DNA of 64,000 nucleotides from Fragilariopsis cylindrus CCMP1102 (Eukaryota; Bacillariophyta; Bacillariophyceae; Bacillariales; Bacillariaceae): positions 310,001-374,000 of the forward strand of contig FMBT01000296.1 of NCBI GenBank assembly GCA_900095095.1, in the 5' to 3' direction. The translations under genes and the position numbers were made by a program. How positions within the stretch are numbered: the stretch's first letter is position 1; each line of letters begins with the position of its first letter. Below, one piece after another: positions 46,187 through 57,076 of the stretch. A model generated the notes under the pieces. The model searched no databases. It was not told the DNA's origin and saw only the letters and a list, made by a program, of their open reading frames with translations.

Positions 46187-47764
46187 TTACAGCTTCATAT
46201 AGATGAATGCCCTGTGTTTCGTTTTGCAAAAATGTTCCCCACAGTTTCTACAACAACTTGGGCACGGTCCCTTTGCTGTCACCCCAACGGAGTAAATACC
46301 AGTATCGCGAAGACCCTTCGAGGCGTTGTGTGCTTGCGCTTTAGCTCTTGCGTCTGCAGTGGGAGCGGGAGAAGGAGGCTTCGCTGGTTTGGGCCTTTTC
46401 GTTGGTTTGGATTTCTTTGCCGTCGGCTTCGATTTCTTTGCCGTCGGCTTCGATTTCTTTGCCGTCGGCTTCGATTTCTTTGCCGGCTTCTTCTTCGCTT
46501 CTTTCGCCTTGGCAGCAGCTTCGGCAGCTTTGGTGGCAGCAGCTTCGGCAGCTTGTTGTTGTTGTTGTTTTTGTTGTTGCATCGAAAAGTAATCACGTAG
46601 TTGAACTGTGGATAGGTCCTTCAGGGTATCATATGCTTTATTGAGAATCTGCATTGCTTCGGTGGCTTTGGGATGACCATCAAGACCCGTATGCTTATCG
46701 GGGTGAACCAACTTAGATTTCCTACGAAATTTACTCGCGATATGATTCTTATCTTCCATTTCGTTAATTTCCAACACGCATAGAAAATTCCCACAATTGT
46801 TTAAAACAACATTCACAGCACGAACTCTCTCCTCTTGCTTGTCGGCTTTTGCCTTTGCTTTGGTGGCGGCGGCGGCTTCTGCTTCTGCTTCATCATCTGT
46901 AACATTTGCAGCGGCAGCAGCAGCAGCGGCGGTGGCTTCTTCTTCATCGTGGCGACGAGCTTCGGCGGCGGTGGCTTCTTCTTCATCGTGGCGACGACGT
47001 GCTTCAGCAGCAACAGCTTCTTCATCGTGGCGACGAGCTTCGGCGGCGGTGGCTTCTTCTTCATCGTGGCGACGACGTGCTTCAGCAGCAACAGCTTCTT
47101 CATCGTGGCGACGAGCTTCGGCGGCGGTGGCTTCTTCTTCATCGTGGCGACGACGTGCTTCAGTAGCAACAGCTTCGGCATTGGCGGTGGCTGCTTCTTC
47201 AGCTTTGGTGGCAGCAGCTTCGGAAGCTTTGGTGGCAGTAGCTTCGGCAGCACGGTCATCGTCATCATCATCATCATCATCATCTTCATCTCTGGCCGGT
47301 GATGAATGGCGAAACTCAGTGTAGTTGTTGGAAGAAACCGGATTGTAGATGCCATTGTTTCGTTTCAATTTGAGGTACAATGCATTCTCACGATCTTTGT
47401 ACTCCGCCAATATACGATCCACCTCCGGAAGGCTTTCCGGATCGTATGTTGTAAAGATCATCTCCAACCATGGTCGTGTAGGATTGACTTGGTATCCAGT
47501 TGTCATAGCCACGAACATCTGAACTTCCTTTCCACGGTAAAATTTTAAGATCTCATCCACATTATAGGCTGTTGTCTGATGCTTTAGAAGGCACTCTTCC
47601 ACTCGCCGACGGTCGAACTCTGGGATACGTCTCCTCTCATTCAATTTCTTTTCTTTTTTCTCCTTTCTGATTTTTTTAGTGGTATCGGTGCGTCGCCCAC
47701 GACCCTCAGCTGCTCTGACTGCCTTTTTGAACTCACTCTTTCTACGTTCTCTATTAGCGTTCAT
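46187..47764 (-). CDS. J-domain (DnaJ/Hsp40-like) protein with Ala/Arg and Lys repeats
   Basis: A single-exon protein of 525 residues from an ATG. Residues 1-~40 are very basic. Residues ~45-135 form an unrecognised helical domain (RRVEECLLKHQTTAYNVDEI, RPWLEMIFTTYDP). An Asp run leads into a 26-residue tandem repeat, EARRRHDEEEATAAEARRHD, with three copies (202-280). The J domain spans ~310-390 and contains the HPD triad at 354-356 (SKLVHPDKHTG), then NKAYDTL. Gln and Ala runs, four AKKSKPT repeats and a Cys-rich end (CPSCCRNCGEHFCKTKH) follow. J domains stimulate Hsp70 ATPase. Basic tails suggest a nuclear or nucleolar site, by inference. The flanking promoter on the 47.8 kb side is not shared with a plus-strand gene. 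Confidence 0.85.
   Translation of the reverse strand: MNANRERRKSEFKKAVRAAEGRGRRTDTTKKIRKEKKEKKLNERRRIPEFDRRRVEECLLKHQTTAYNVDEILKFYRGKEVQMFVAMTTGYQVNPTRPWLEMIFTTYDPESLPEVDRILAEYKDRENALYLKLKRNNGIYNPVSSNNYTEFRHSSPARDEDDDDDDDDDDRAAEATATKASEAAATKAEEAATANAEAVATEARRRHDEEEATAAEARRHDEEAVAAEARRRHDEEEATAAEARRHDEEAVAAEARRRHDEEEATAAEARRHDEEEATAAAAAAAANVTDDEAEAEAAAATKAKAKADKQEERVRAVNVVLNNCGNFLCVLEINEMEDKNHIASKFRRKSKLVHPDKHTGLDGHPKATEAMQILNKAYDTLKDLSTVQLRDYFSMQQQKQQQQQAAEAAATKAAEAAAKAKEAKKKPAKKSKPTAKKSKPTAKKSKPTAKKSKPTKRPKPAKPPSPAPTADARAKAQAHNASKGLRDTGIYSVGVTAKGPCPSCCRNCGEHFCKTKHRAFIYMKL
46930..47170. repeat. 78 bp coding minisatellite in the J-domain gene
   Basis: Three near-identical in-frame units encode the EARRRHDEEE.../EARRHDEE... 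helix repeat. Confidence 0.85.
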
Positions 47765-48631
47765 GATTGATTATGATTAGATTAGTTGGCTTGAGAGGAA
47801 GACGAACGAAAGACTTGAAAGGCTTGAAGGGTTTGTAATAAAACAAACTTAAGACTTAATATAACTTAGATTTTCAGTGAACAATTCGATTTGAAAGTTC
47901 AATGAAAATGATTTTGTGAAGAATAATGAAGTGAAATAAAGTTGCGTATATTTTTCTTTTGTTGTGTTGGAGGGAGTAAAATGCAACTTCCTCGTGTAAA
48001 ATACACGTGATTAATTGTCTTCATCCTAATAATGTATTGCCTTGTCTTACAATTAGTTTTTAAACACGCTGGTTTTCAAGGTACTTGTACAACTTGTACA
48101 ACCCACGATTCAATTCCATCCTTTTAAGCGACGAAACTGACAAGTCCATCCGTTTCGCTCTTTTTATTTGTCTGTTGAGCGAAACATTATTATGCTAAGC
48201 TTGAGCTAGTTAGCTAGCTAGTAGTAGTATCCATGATCGTGGAGAGGATAAAATAGATAAATAAATATAATGCTAACTACTGTCGTGTATTAAAATAATA
48301 AAAGCATGACAAAAAAACTTCCGTTTCACAGTCACGTACTAGTACTTGAAGTAGTAACATGACAGAGATCGATTTGAACTGACAATCTTTTAGTACCCCG
48401 ACTTTTTGTTCGTGGAAAGACTCAATATGATTTTTTTCTTTCGAGAAGTGCAGCTAAAATAAAATACAAGTAATGAATGGCAATCAGAAGATTTCGCGTC
48501 GTCCGTCCGTCCGTCAAGCCCCGTGTAGTAGTGACTCAATGATATAAAAACTAATGTGAATGAATGAATGAAATGAGTAAAGTAAGTAGTTACAACTAAT
48601 GGTTGTGTCTTCTTGTGTGTGGGTGTATCTT

Positions 48632-48669
<38 letters not shown>

Positions 48670-48742
48670 TTGAGCTTTTGTTTTGTTTTTTTGATTTCCT
48701 CTTGTGTAGGTGTTTACGTTTTGAGTGAGTCTTTTTCTATTC
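47765..48742. other. Intergenic, includes 3' region related to that near 61.8 kb
   Basis: The stretch 48556-48742 (GTGAATGAATGAATGA, then AGTAAGTAGTTACA, a TG repeat at 48636-48668, and a TGAGTGAGTCTTTTTCTATTC end) is alignable with 61726-61902 beyond the paralogous gene at 61913. The part from 47765 to 48555 is AT-rich spacer. Confidence 0.6.
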
Positions 48743-51415
48743 TTAAAAATCATCATAACCATCTTTATAATAACCTAATGATCCTATTGAAGAATCAAAA
48801 TCGACATCAACCATCGAAGATCCAAGATCGAGCATGTCATTATTATCCATGACTGTACCTGTACCTGCTGACGATGCTGATGTTGATTTTAAGGTTATCG
48901 ATGAATGACGACGACGACGACGACGATGTTGACTACTACTAGCACCACCTCCGGTATGAGAATGCTGTTCCTGTTGGTCTCTTACCTCAGCCTGTTGAGC
49001 GAGGATTTCCTCACTCCGACGTAAGTTTTCTAATATTTTCCGTTCATTATTATTGTTACTGATGTTGCTGTTAATGTTGATGTTGCCGTTAATGCCACTA
49101 GTAGTCCTACCGATACCACGATAACCATTACTACGAGCATTATCTGTTGTACTATCACTGTTACGATCACGATGACTTTGATAACCTAATGTAACATTAC
49201 TATTATCGCTGCTACGTGCAGTTGTTCCTGTAAACGATGACAACGACTTCGACCCACCAGACGACTTGTAGGGTAATAATACATCACGTTTGTTTGCTAA
49301 TTCTAACACACGATAAGCATTACTACGAGCTATTGATGAAGATCCAAATTCTCGAACCATATTATTATTATCATCTTCTTCATCATGAAAATTATCTAAT
49401 GCTTGTTTATTTAAATTCAATGCATCTCTTTCATCATCGGCTGCTGTTTCTTGTTGGTAGAATAAAGCAATTGCACCATTTCTTTTATCACGCTTTTGTT
49501 TGGTACGGGGACAATGAAAATATTTCATATAATATAGACAACCACAAATAATAAAACTTACTACCAAAAATGATATACTACCACCAATTGCAGTAAATTT
49601 AATTTCATCTTCTGTCATTGATCCTTTTGTTGATGTTGGGGTACGAGATTCATCAGTAATTTCAGTTTTAGGAAGTTGTGTTGGACTAGATGTTGGAGAA
49701 AATGTTGGTGTTGGTGATGATGGATTACTATTACTTTCATCATTATCATCATTATCATCATTATCAACAACATCAACATCAACTTTTACTTCAACTTCAA
49801 CTTCATCATTAGTAAATAAATCATCTAAATACTGTAAATCATCATCATCATCTGCCACCATACGTGTTGGTTCCACGGTTGGACCTTCATCTCCATCAAT
49901 AAATAAATCATCTAAATACTGTAAATCATCGTCATCATCTGCCACCATACGTGTTGGTTCCACGGTTGGTTCATCATCTGTTGTTGCTGTAATAGCAGCA
50001 ATTTCAGATCCAACTTCATATTCACTTTCAGATTCATCAATATTCTTAAATAGATCATCTACATATTCTAAATCATCATCATCATCAATGTCGTCGTCGT
50101 CACCGTCAACGGTTGGTTCATCTACTGTTGTTGTGCTAGCAATTTCAGATTTAATTTGAGCAACTTTACTGTCAACTTCTGACATTATTTCATCAATTTC
50201 AGATTCAATTTGAGCAACTTGTTCACTTTCACTTTCAACATCATCAACATCATCAATATTCTTAAAAAAATCATCTAAATATTCTAAATCATCATCATCC
50301 TCATCCTCATCCTCATCTTCATACTCATCAATTTCTGTTTGTTCCACGGCTGGTGGTTCATCATCATCTGTTGTTGTAACTGTTGGAATAGCAATTTCAG
50401 AATTTATTTGAATAATTTCACTTTTCGTATTTGACATTATTTTATCAATTTCAGATTCAATTTGAGGAGCATCAGCAACATCATCAGTATCATCATCTGT
50501 TGTTGTAACTGTTGGAATAGCAATTTCAGAATTTATTTGAATAATTTCACTTTTCGTATTTGACATTATTTTATCAATTTCAGATTCAATTTGAGGAGCA
50601 TCAGCAACATCATCAGTAGTAGTCCGAAATAAATCATCTAAATAATCTAAATCATCATCATCATCATCATCATCATCAATGTCGTCATTGTCATCGTGAT
50701 CAATGTCAGAATCGGAATTGGCATTAGTTGTGTCAGTTCTCGTAGGTCTTTCTGTAGCAGCAGTAGCAGCACCATCCCCATCCTGTTGTTGCTGTGGCTT
50801 TTGTTGTTGCTGTTGGACGATTTCAATTGAACCTTCTGGTGTACACATTGTTCCACGTAATTTAGAAGAAGCCACTGTTCCAATATCATCTGGACATGTT
50901 GTAATAAAAGAGGACGACGACATATTTTCTGCGGCACATGCCCAATACTCATCATAAAATAAATTACAGGTACAGATAAGACTTGGTTGACATTCTAATT
51001 CATTATCCACAGTACTACATCCAGCACCACCAACCCATACATGTTCATATCCACAAACTTTGCCCTCTTGAGATGTGATATCACATTTAGTATTACTAGG
51101 ATCTAACATTTCTATTGGACATACTGTTGTTGGACTGCTGCTCATTTCTCTACCTTCTTCTCCTTCTTTTTGTTGTTGTATTTTACGTCGTAATGGAGTA
51201 TTACTAGCAGCACCAGCAATAATAATAGCACCAACATCAATCCTGTCAGCTTTAGTGTCAGCAGCCCCACTAGCTGATGTTGCTGCGGCATCGGCATCGA
51301 CGGCGGTGGCATCGATAGTTGTCGTAGTCCTAGTAGTAGTTGATACTATTGTGAGTAGTAATAGAAGTTGTACTACTAACGTTACTACTTTCATTATATT
51401 ACATTCGACGACCAT
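48743..51415 (-). CDS. Type I membrane protein: Cys-rich ectodomain, acidic repeats, PT-rich stalk
   Basis: A single-exon protein of 890 residues; the ATG at 51415 or the Met seven codons later begins the signal peptide (MKVVTLVVQLLLLLTIVS). Residues ~95-165 carry the Cys module CP..C..CGYEH..C..C..CTC..YWAC also found at 39624. A long Asp/Glu/Thr region follows with repeats LEYLDDFFKNIDD, QIESEIDKIMSNTKSEIIQI and PTVEPTRMVADDDDDLQYLD, then a Pro/Thr/Ser stalk (PSSPTPTFSPTSSPTQLP). A transmembrane helix (IGGSISFLVVSFIICGCLYY) precedes a cytosolic tail with DDERDALNLNKQALDNFHDE. The acidic repeats might bind Ca2+ or wall polymers; that is inference. The gene at 61913 is a paralog. Confidence 0.8.
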   Translation of the reverse strand: MVVECNIMKVVTLVVQLLLLLTIVSTTTRTTTTIDATAVDADAAATSASGAADTKADRIDVGAIIIAGAASNTPLRRKIQQQKEGEEGREMSSSPTTVCPIEMLDPSNTKCDITSQEGKVCGYEHVWVGGAGCSTVDNELECQPSLICTCNLFYDEYWACAAENMSSSSFITTCPDDIGTVASSKLRGTMCTPEGSIEIVQQQQQKPQQQQDGDGAATAATERPTRTDTTNANSDSDIDHDDNDDIDDDDDDDDDLDYLDDLFRTTTDDVADAPQIESEIDKIMSNTKSEIIQINSEIAIPTVTTTDDDTDDVADAPQIESEIDKIMSNTKSEIIQINSEIAIPTVTTTDDDEPPAVEQTEIDEYEDEDEDEDDDDLEYLDDFFKNIDDVDDVESESEQVAQIESEIDEIMSEVDSKVAQIKSEIASTTTVDEPTVDGDDDDIDDDDDLEYVDDLFKNIDESESEYEVGSEIAAITATTDDEPTVEPTRMVADDDDDLQYLDDLFIDGDEGPTVEPTRMVADDDDDLQYLDDLFTNDEVEVEVKVDVDVVDNDDNDDNDESNSNPSSPTPTFSPTSSPTQLPKTEITDESRTPTSTKGSMTEDEIKFTAIGGSISFLVVSFIICGCLYYMKYFHCPRTKQKRDKRNGAIALFYQQETAADDERDALNLNKQALDNFHDEEDDNNNMVREFGSSSIARSNAYRVLELANKRDVLLPYKSSGGSKSLSSFTGTTARSSDNSNVTLGYQSHRDRNSDSTTDNARSNGYRGIGRTTSGINGNININSNISNNNNERKILENLRRSEEILAQQAEVRDQQEQHSHTGGGASSSQHRRRRRRHSSITLKSTSASSAGTGTVMDNNDMLDLGSSMVDVDFDSSIGSLGYYKDGYDDF
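50362..50616. repeat. 129 bp in-frame tandem duplication in the membrane-protein gene
   Basis: Copies start at 50362 and 50491, encode 43 residues each and are almost identical. A shorter duplication encoding VADDDDDLQYLDDLF lies at about 49810-49965. Confidence 0.85.
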
Positions 51416-53065
51416 ATTGGGTTTGAATTAATTTGGAATATGAATTTGGTATTTGTATTTGGACTTGTGATGTCGTCTAAAACCATCCGGTGGATTATTA
51501 CTTTCAAAAACAAAAGCAAGTAGTATTGTAATAATTTTAAAAGAAGAAGAAACGAAAGAAAAGAGAACAAGGAAAAGAAATAACTGAAAGAGAGAGAGAG
51601 AGAAAGTGTACGAGCAAGAATTACGACGTGAAAAAAACAACCCTTAACTTTACATACATGCTTTGTTTTTTATTTATTTTGAGGAAGACGACGTACGTAA
51701 GCCTTAATCGTATTCTATCTTCGCTTAATTTACTTAGGAAAAATAACATCCGCCAAAAATTTACTTAAACGCGCACGACATATGCTTCAATGCGCTAACC
51801 AAAAAGAGAACAAGAATAATAAGAAGTGAAAAATAACCCTTCTTAACTTCACATCTTTATAATCATAATATATATATATTATAATAGTGAGGACGTGCTT
51901 TCAATGGTCACGATGTCCCAAAAACCTCACGGGACTCGTAATGAAATTGAATCCATAACAGGTTCCTTACCTTTAAAAACACTTTGTAATCGTACTCTAT
52001 TCAATCCCCAATCCTCCTCTCTTCTATGCGCTTCTTGTGGCGATTTGAAATTTATCTGCCATCCCTAAACCTCATAGTTTTCACCAAATGACCAAATTAC
52101 ACTGATATGTTTCGTTTGGTAAGTTTGTAACGAACGGATCTTTACGGTCGGGTGAATTCCAATTGTCATGTCGATGATGGGAATGATTTTCCATTCAAAT
52201 TCTTTAGGATAATTTTGAAGAAGTTTTCATGTCGTGTTTTTTGAGGCATCTCGCGCTCCTCCATAATAAGAACGTTCAAAAAATAAATTCAAGATTGAGG
52301 GAGCTCCCTCCATTTCATAGATCCATACAAATTTGATATATATATATGTTTGTTTGATGAGCGCGCTTGTGTATGTAATTATGCAAGTGCCCATCTAATA
52401 CAAACTCTTTATCAGCAGCAGCAGCAGCAGCAGTAGAGTAGAGATTCTGATCCTGTCGGTTTTCCAAGTTGGTGGTCCTAGTTTTGAACTGAGTGCTGTT
52501 GCCAGTACAGATGCCCAGTTTCTTCCAAAGTATTGCCCCAAGTTCTTGTTCCTAGTTATAGACTAAATTTCGTGCCTTTTAGCAATAGCAATACCAGCAC
52601 AGTATCGTGCGGAGTAGCATTTACACCATGCCCAGTAGTGGAAGTGGGAGACAGCAGGGTAACATCGTCGCTATAGCATCCATAATGTTTATGTGTGAAA
52701 GAGGACTGATAGTGATCATATATGTGAGTTGTTCATTTTGATGACGGAAGGGAGCAGAAGTAGGAAAGTTAGCAGAAAACTCATTTTCGTCAAGAATCAA
52801 ATACATGAATCATTGAGATACGCAAAAATGTAAAAACAGAAGATCGATGAGGTAATAATAGAAAGCTATATGGTATGAAGTTATAGAACAAACGAGAATG
52901 AAGAGCAGATAAAGGTAACAATACGTAATAAGGACACAGCTGGAGGAGAGGGAAGTCGAGTCGAGTTGAGTAGCAGCTACTGTATATCATAATGGCACTG
53001 TGACAATGCCAACGCCAACGCCAACATCGCTTATTATTGGACTGAGGCGCTAGTACTAACGGCCG
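51416..53065. other. Intergenic
   Basis: Spacer of 1.6 kb. Features are a GAGA run near 51590, a CAG repeat near 52412-52434 and AT-rich sequence. No gene is supported. Confidence 0.4.
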
Positions 53066-53581
53066 ATGATAATAATGATGATAATAAAACGAGAATTCCA
53101 GTGCAATTTTTGTAGTTACTGTATTCGACTATTTTGTTTATCGTCATCATCCTCCAACACTACTACTATTGAATATACACACGTGGTATATTCCAGGAGT
53201 CTCATATATTCAGGACGTGGAGCATCGACGATGGATACTATCATCGGTGCAGTCTCTTTCATCTTTCTGATGAGATTATTCACAATGTATCTATCTAGTA
53301 TGCTACGGATGGGTTCAACGCCTGGGTTAGGCATCGTATCAGATTTATGTACAGATCAATTCTTTAATGGCAGAAGAGCTACGAATCGAATTGAATCGAA
53401 TCGAATCATCGGTGCAGTCTCTTTCATCTTTCTGATGAGATTATTCACAATGTATCTATCTAGTATGCTACGGATGGGTCCAACGCCTGGGTTAGGCATC
53501 GTGTCAGATTTATGTACAGATCAATTCTTTAATGGCATAAGAGCTACGAATCAAACTGAATCGAATCGAATCTTCGATTGA
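53066..53581. repeat. 165 bp tandem duplication within an open frame
   Basis: Copies 53241-53405 and 53406-53570 are near-identical and exactly 55 codons long. On the plus strand a 171-residue frame with an ATG at 53066 spans both (IIGAVSFIFLMRLFTMYLSS twice). On the minus strand the same DNA reads MPNPGVEPIRSILDRYIVNN and IRKMKETAPMIVSIVDAPRP from an ATG at 53334, which also looks protein-like. I cannot decide which strand, if either, is translated. GAATC simple repeats join the copies. Confidence 0.6.
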
Positions 53582-54165
53582 AAATTCGGTTGGTCGTCGT
53601 TAGACGCTTCGGTGTTGGCCTCCCCTTGTTGTAATTATTTTAGACTAGTTCGAGATCTGATATAGGATGGAGACAAAGACACCGATGACAACACCATTAA
53701 GTAAATATCCACCACAAGTAGACCAAGAAAATTCAGTTTCACTAACAGCAACAGCAACTGCAGATGATTCGAATGCTACTAGAGGACCAACAGCAGCAAC
53801 GGAACGGCAACAGCAACAGCAACCCAGCAGAAGAACAACCACAAGAACCACCATTATCACCAACTGAAACTCATGTAAAAACAAATAAGGAAGCCGGAGA
53901 TACAAAGTTTAACTTGTTGACTGTAAATGTACATGAATAATAGTCGGCGTATTAGTAGTGGTGGCAATGATGGCAATAGTGGTAGTAGAGTAGTAGTAGT
54001 AGATGGTCAAATGTGGATCGTTCTTCAGTCACATCATTATCATTAATTCTCAGTTAAAGCCCAAACACCTTTTTTTATTTGCTGTACAATATTTTATAGA
54101 GAACCTTTTTTTATTTGCTGTTCTGTATAATATTTTTATTGAGCAAGAGTAATGACGCGGAAAAA
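53582..54165. other. Spacer around a short ORF
   Basis: The region holds the short frame at 53764-53940 and AT-rich sequence including a TAG/GTA repeat near 53990. Nothing else is seen. Confidence 0.35.
53764..53940 (+). CDS. Short ORF, likely a terminal exon
   Basis: The frame encodes 58 residues: MIRMLLEDQQQQRNG, then an Asn/Ser/Pro/Glu-rich part (PAEEQPQEPPLSPTETH) and KFNLLTVNVHE at the stop. Directly upstream is TTTCACTAACAG, a good branch/acceptor-like sequence, with QQLQ in frame after it. It may be the last exon of an unidentified gene, possibly linked to the 53066-53581 frame. Evidence is compositional only. Confidence 0.3.
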   Translation: MIRMLLEDQQQQRNGNSNSNPAEEQPQEPPLSPTETHVKTNKEAGDTKFNLLTVNVHE

Positions 54166-54770
54166 CTCGGGTCTCAGTTTACTTATACCAAACCTTATAC
54201 TACACCGTGTGGGAAACTGAGAATCTTTGAAAACTGAGAATTTACTTTTCCAGTTATCAAACCTGCTACGTCATGAACCTTTTTATCTGCTAAGCGGAAA
54301 TACTCGGGTCTCAGTTTACTTATACCAAATCTTATACTACGCGTGTCTTTATTGGAGAAAGCGCGAAAATAACACGCGGTTATACGTCATGAACCTTTTT
54401 ATCTCCTAACCGGAAATACTCGGGTCTCAGTTTACTTATACCAAACCTTATACTACGCGTTTCTTTATTGGAGAAAGCGCGAAAATAACACGCGGTTATA
54501 CGTCATGAACCTTTTTATCTCCTAGCCGGAAATACTCGGGTCTCAGTTTATTTATACCAAACCTTATACTACGCGTTTCTTTATTTGAGAAAGCGCGAAA
54601 ATAACACGCGGTTATACGTCATGAACCTTTTTATCTCCTAACCGGAAATACTCGGGTCTCAGTTTAGATATACCAAACCTTATACTACGCGTGTGGGAAA
54701 ACTAGGAATCGTGGAAAGAGAATTTATTGGAGAAAGCGCGAAAAAGGACGCAGTTTACTTTTCCATTTTA
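54166..54770. repeat. 116 bp tandem array
   Basis: The marker CTCGGGTCTCAGTTTA occurs at 54303, 54419, 54535 and 54651, exactly 116 bp apart, and a diverged outer copy lies at 54166. Units contain GAGAAAGCGCGAAAATAACA and CGCGGTTATACGTCATGAAC. Around the array, sequences with AACTGAGAAT recur, including a perfect 20 bp palindrome AAACTGAGAATTCTCAGTTT at 55117-55136. The array may be part of a larger non-coding element. Confidence 0.85.
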
Positions 54771-55207
54771 TTTCATTTTTCAAAAATTGTACAAGTGGAA
54801 ATGGGCTAACAAATCCCTGTTATACTGAGAAAACAATCTACCGGTGAGTAAGTAGCATTTTTGGCCAAAATTGCAAATGTTTTCCACTAGTTAAATCATG
54901 GTTAATTCAGATTGTACTAAATCCATATCAGTACACTCCTGACACAAAAATAAGTCAAAGTAACTCGACTCTGTTCTTCCTTAGATGTAATAGAATAGAT
55001 TGTCATATTACTATTAACACTTTGGGACAAGTTGTCTTTGATTTATTAGACACTCCATACAGTAGTACTTTTCCTCATAAATTTATTTTATCGCGTATTT
55101 GCATGTAAAATGCGTAAACTGAGAATTCTCAGTTTTCCACGCGCATTCTATGGCAATAAAATAGAGATACAGTAGGTCGTTTCTCGTGATTGCGGTCTTT
55201 TTGTTGA

Positions 55208-55452
55208 CGTCTGATATGTCTGATGCGATATTTGTATTAGCGGACCTAATGCTATTTGCTTCTGCTTCCATTGTTATAATTCGTTTCTATTTCTTATTTT
55301 CGTTGATTGTTTAACTTCGTACACAACGTTATCCGTAACATCACTTCGTCTGATATGTCTGATGCGATATTTGTATTAGCGAACCTAATGCTATTTGCTT
55401 CTGCTTCCATTGTTATAATTCGTTTCTATTTCTTATTTTCGTTGATTGTTTA
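55208..55452. repeat. Direct repeat of ~105 bp, period 139 bp
   Basis: Copies at 55208-55313 and 55347-55452 differ by one or two bases. On the minus strand each begins an ATG frame MEAEANSIR.ANTNIASDIS; the upstream-most continues for 62 residues (to 55083). A duplicated small-gene start is possible but weak. Confidence 0.7.
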
Positions 55453-57076
55453 GGATGATATTGTTATTATGTTGTTGGTGTTACGCCATGTATTATTTCT
55501 TTGTTTTGATGAGGAGATGGCTGTCCAGTCCTTTTGTTTGAATTCGTTTACTCGTCAGTCTATCCCTTTTGATATTTTATATTTACGTTGATTTTAATAT
55601 TATTCTGTTATTTCATACCACCCTTGGGAGATGGTACGGTGGTGGTTGTCCTTGTGCTTTCATTTAATCGTTATTATCTTTCATTCCTTTATTTTCTACC
55701 ACCACCCTTGGAGATTTTACGGTGGTGGTTGTTGTCTTTTTATTCATAATTTCGTTGACTTTCTTTTTCTATACGGTGGTGGTTGTTCTTGTGTTTCCAG
55801 CACCCTTGGAGATCGATGATTCAAGTACACAAGAAGAGAGTGCGACAATGAAGAAACTCAAAGCACTGACAGTCTTCGATCTAACTATTGCGAAGACATA
55901 TTTCCCAACCCACGGGCTGATAGAAATCCACCTCGACCGACTTATAAAGTTTACGAGTGTGGAGTAACTGACTTCCCAGAACTAGTAGTTCGCGGCGACC
56001 AACAATCCTGCATGTCTTCCTAATTGTATTACGATCAAAATTAGATCTATAAATCAGGGACAAAATCCAAATAGAATTACCCAAAGGTTCAATGTTAATA
56101 CTGGTTTCAACGATAATGATAGTAGTAATTGTGAGAATGTCCTGGTAAGGAACCAAGACTACGGTGCCTTTGAAACGGTCAACAGCAATAACGCTTTCAA
56201 TTGTAGGGACTTTTAGGGCCTGATTGGTTGGTATGCAAGTTCTTAGTTTAGGAGTAAATAATGATCGGTCAGTCGGTCATACATCATACGTAATGTTATT
56301 CGTACCGAAATAACAGTAAACAACAGCAACAACAACAACACCAATCCCAATACCAATACCACGCCCATACGGGAGCGAACAATGAAGAATTAAGAAAGAA
56401 TCAAGGACATGAATGGATTGAATTGAATGGAAACCTGTTCGTTTCTTCCTTTTCCTCTTTTCTTGTTTGCAAAAATAGTAACAACATTATGTGTCAAAAA
56501 AATATAATAAGAATAGTAATATATATATCAGTAACAATAGAAAAGTGAACGAATGAATCATCAGATCAATAATATATATAAGTAAATGAAGTGAGTGTAT
56601 AAATAATATAATAATATATGTATGCAATGCATATTATTACAATGATATAAGAAAGTCCATTCATTCACGAGCGAGCGAGAGAATTTTGAAGCAACAAGTT
56701 GAAGCAATAACTAATGTACCTCTCTAAGTCGATTCAAATACAGAATGAAATTCATTGAATTCAAATAATATAAAAGTAGTAATAACAACAACAATGATAA
56801 CAATAACAATGATTATAATAATAGTAACAACAGATACCGATGATATGATACATACCGATACGATACGTCGATACGGTACGGTACCTACATGATACGATAC
56901 GATATGATCCATACGTATGATATTGTTGTTTAATACTATCAAAGATCGGATTGAATTCATTCTAAAGAACAAATATAGAAGTTAACATCTGATTGATAAT
57001 GGACGAATGAATGAATCGAATCAATCGATGATTCATCTTCATCGTAAAGCCACCACCAGGAATGGTTTGTCCCCCG
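55453..57076. other. Intergenic, simple repeats
   Basis: Three copies of TACGGTGGTGGTTGT lie at about 55634, 55708 and 55772. Much of 56500-56950 is AT/GATAC-rich simple sequence. No gene is supported. Confidence 0.4.

Noticed and set aside
46797-47324. Ala/Ser/Trp/Arg-rich plus-strand frame
   Set aside because: It is antisense to the coding minisatellite of the J-domain gene.
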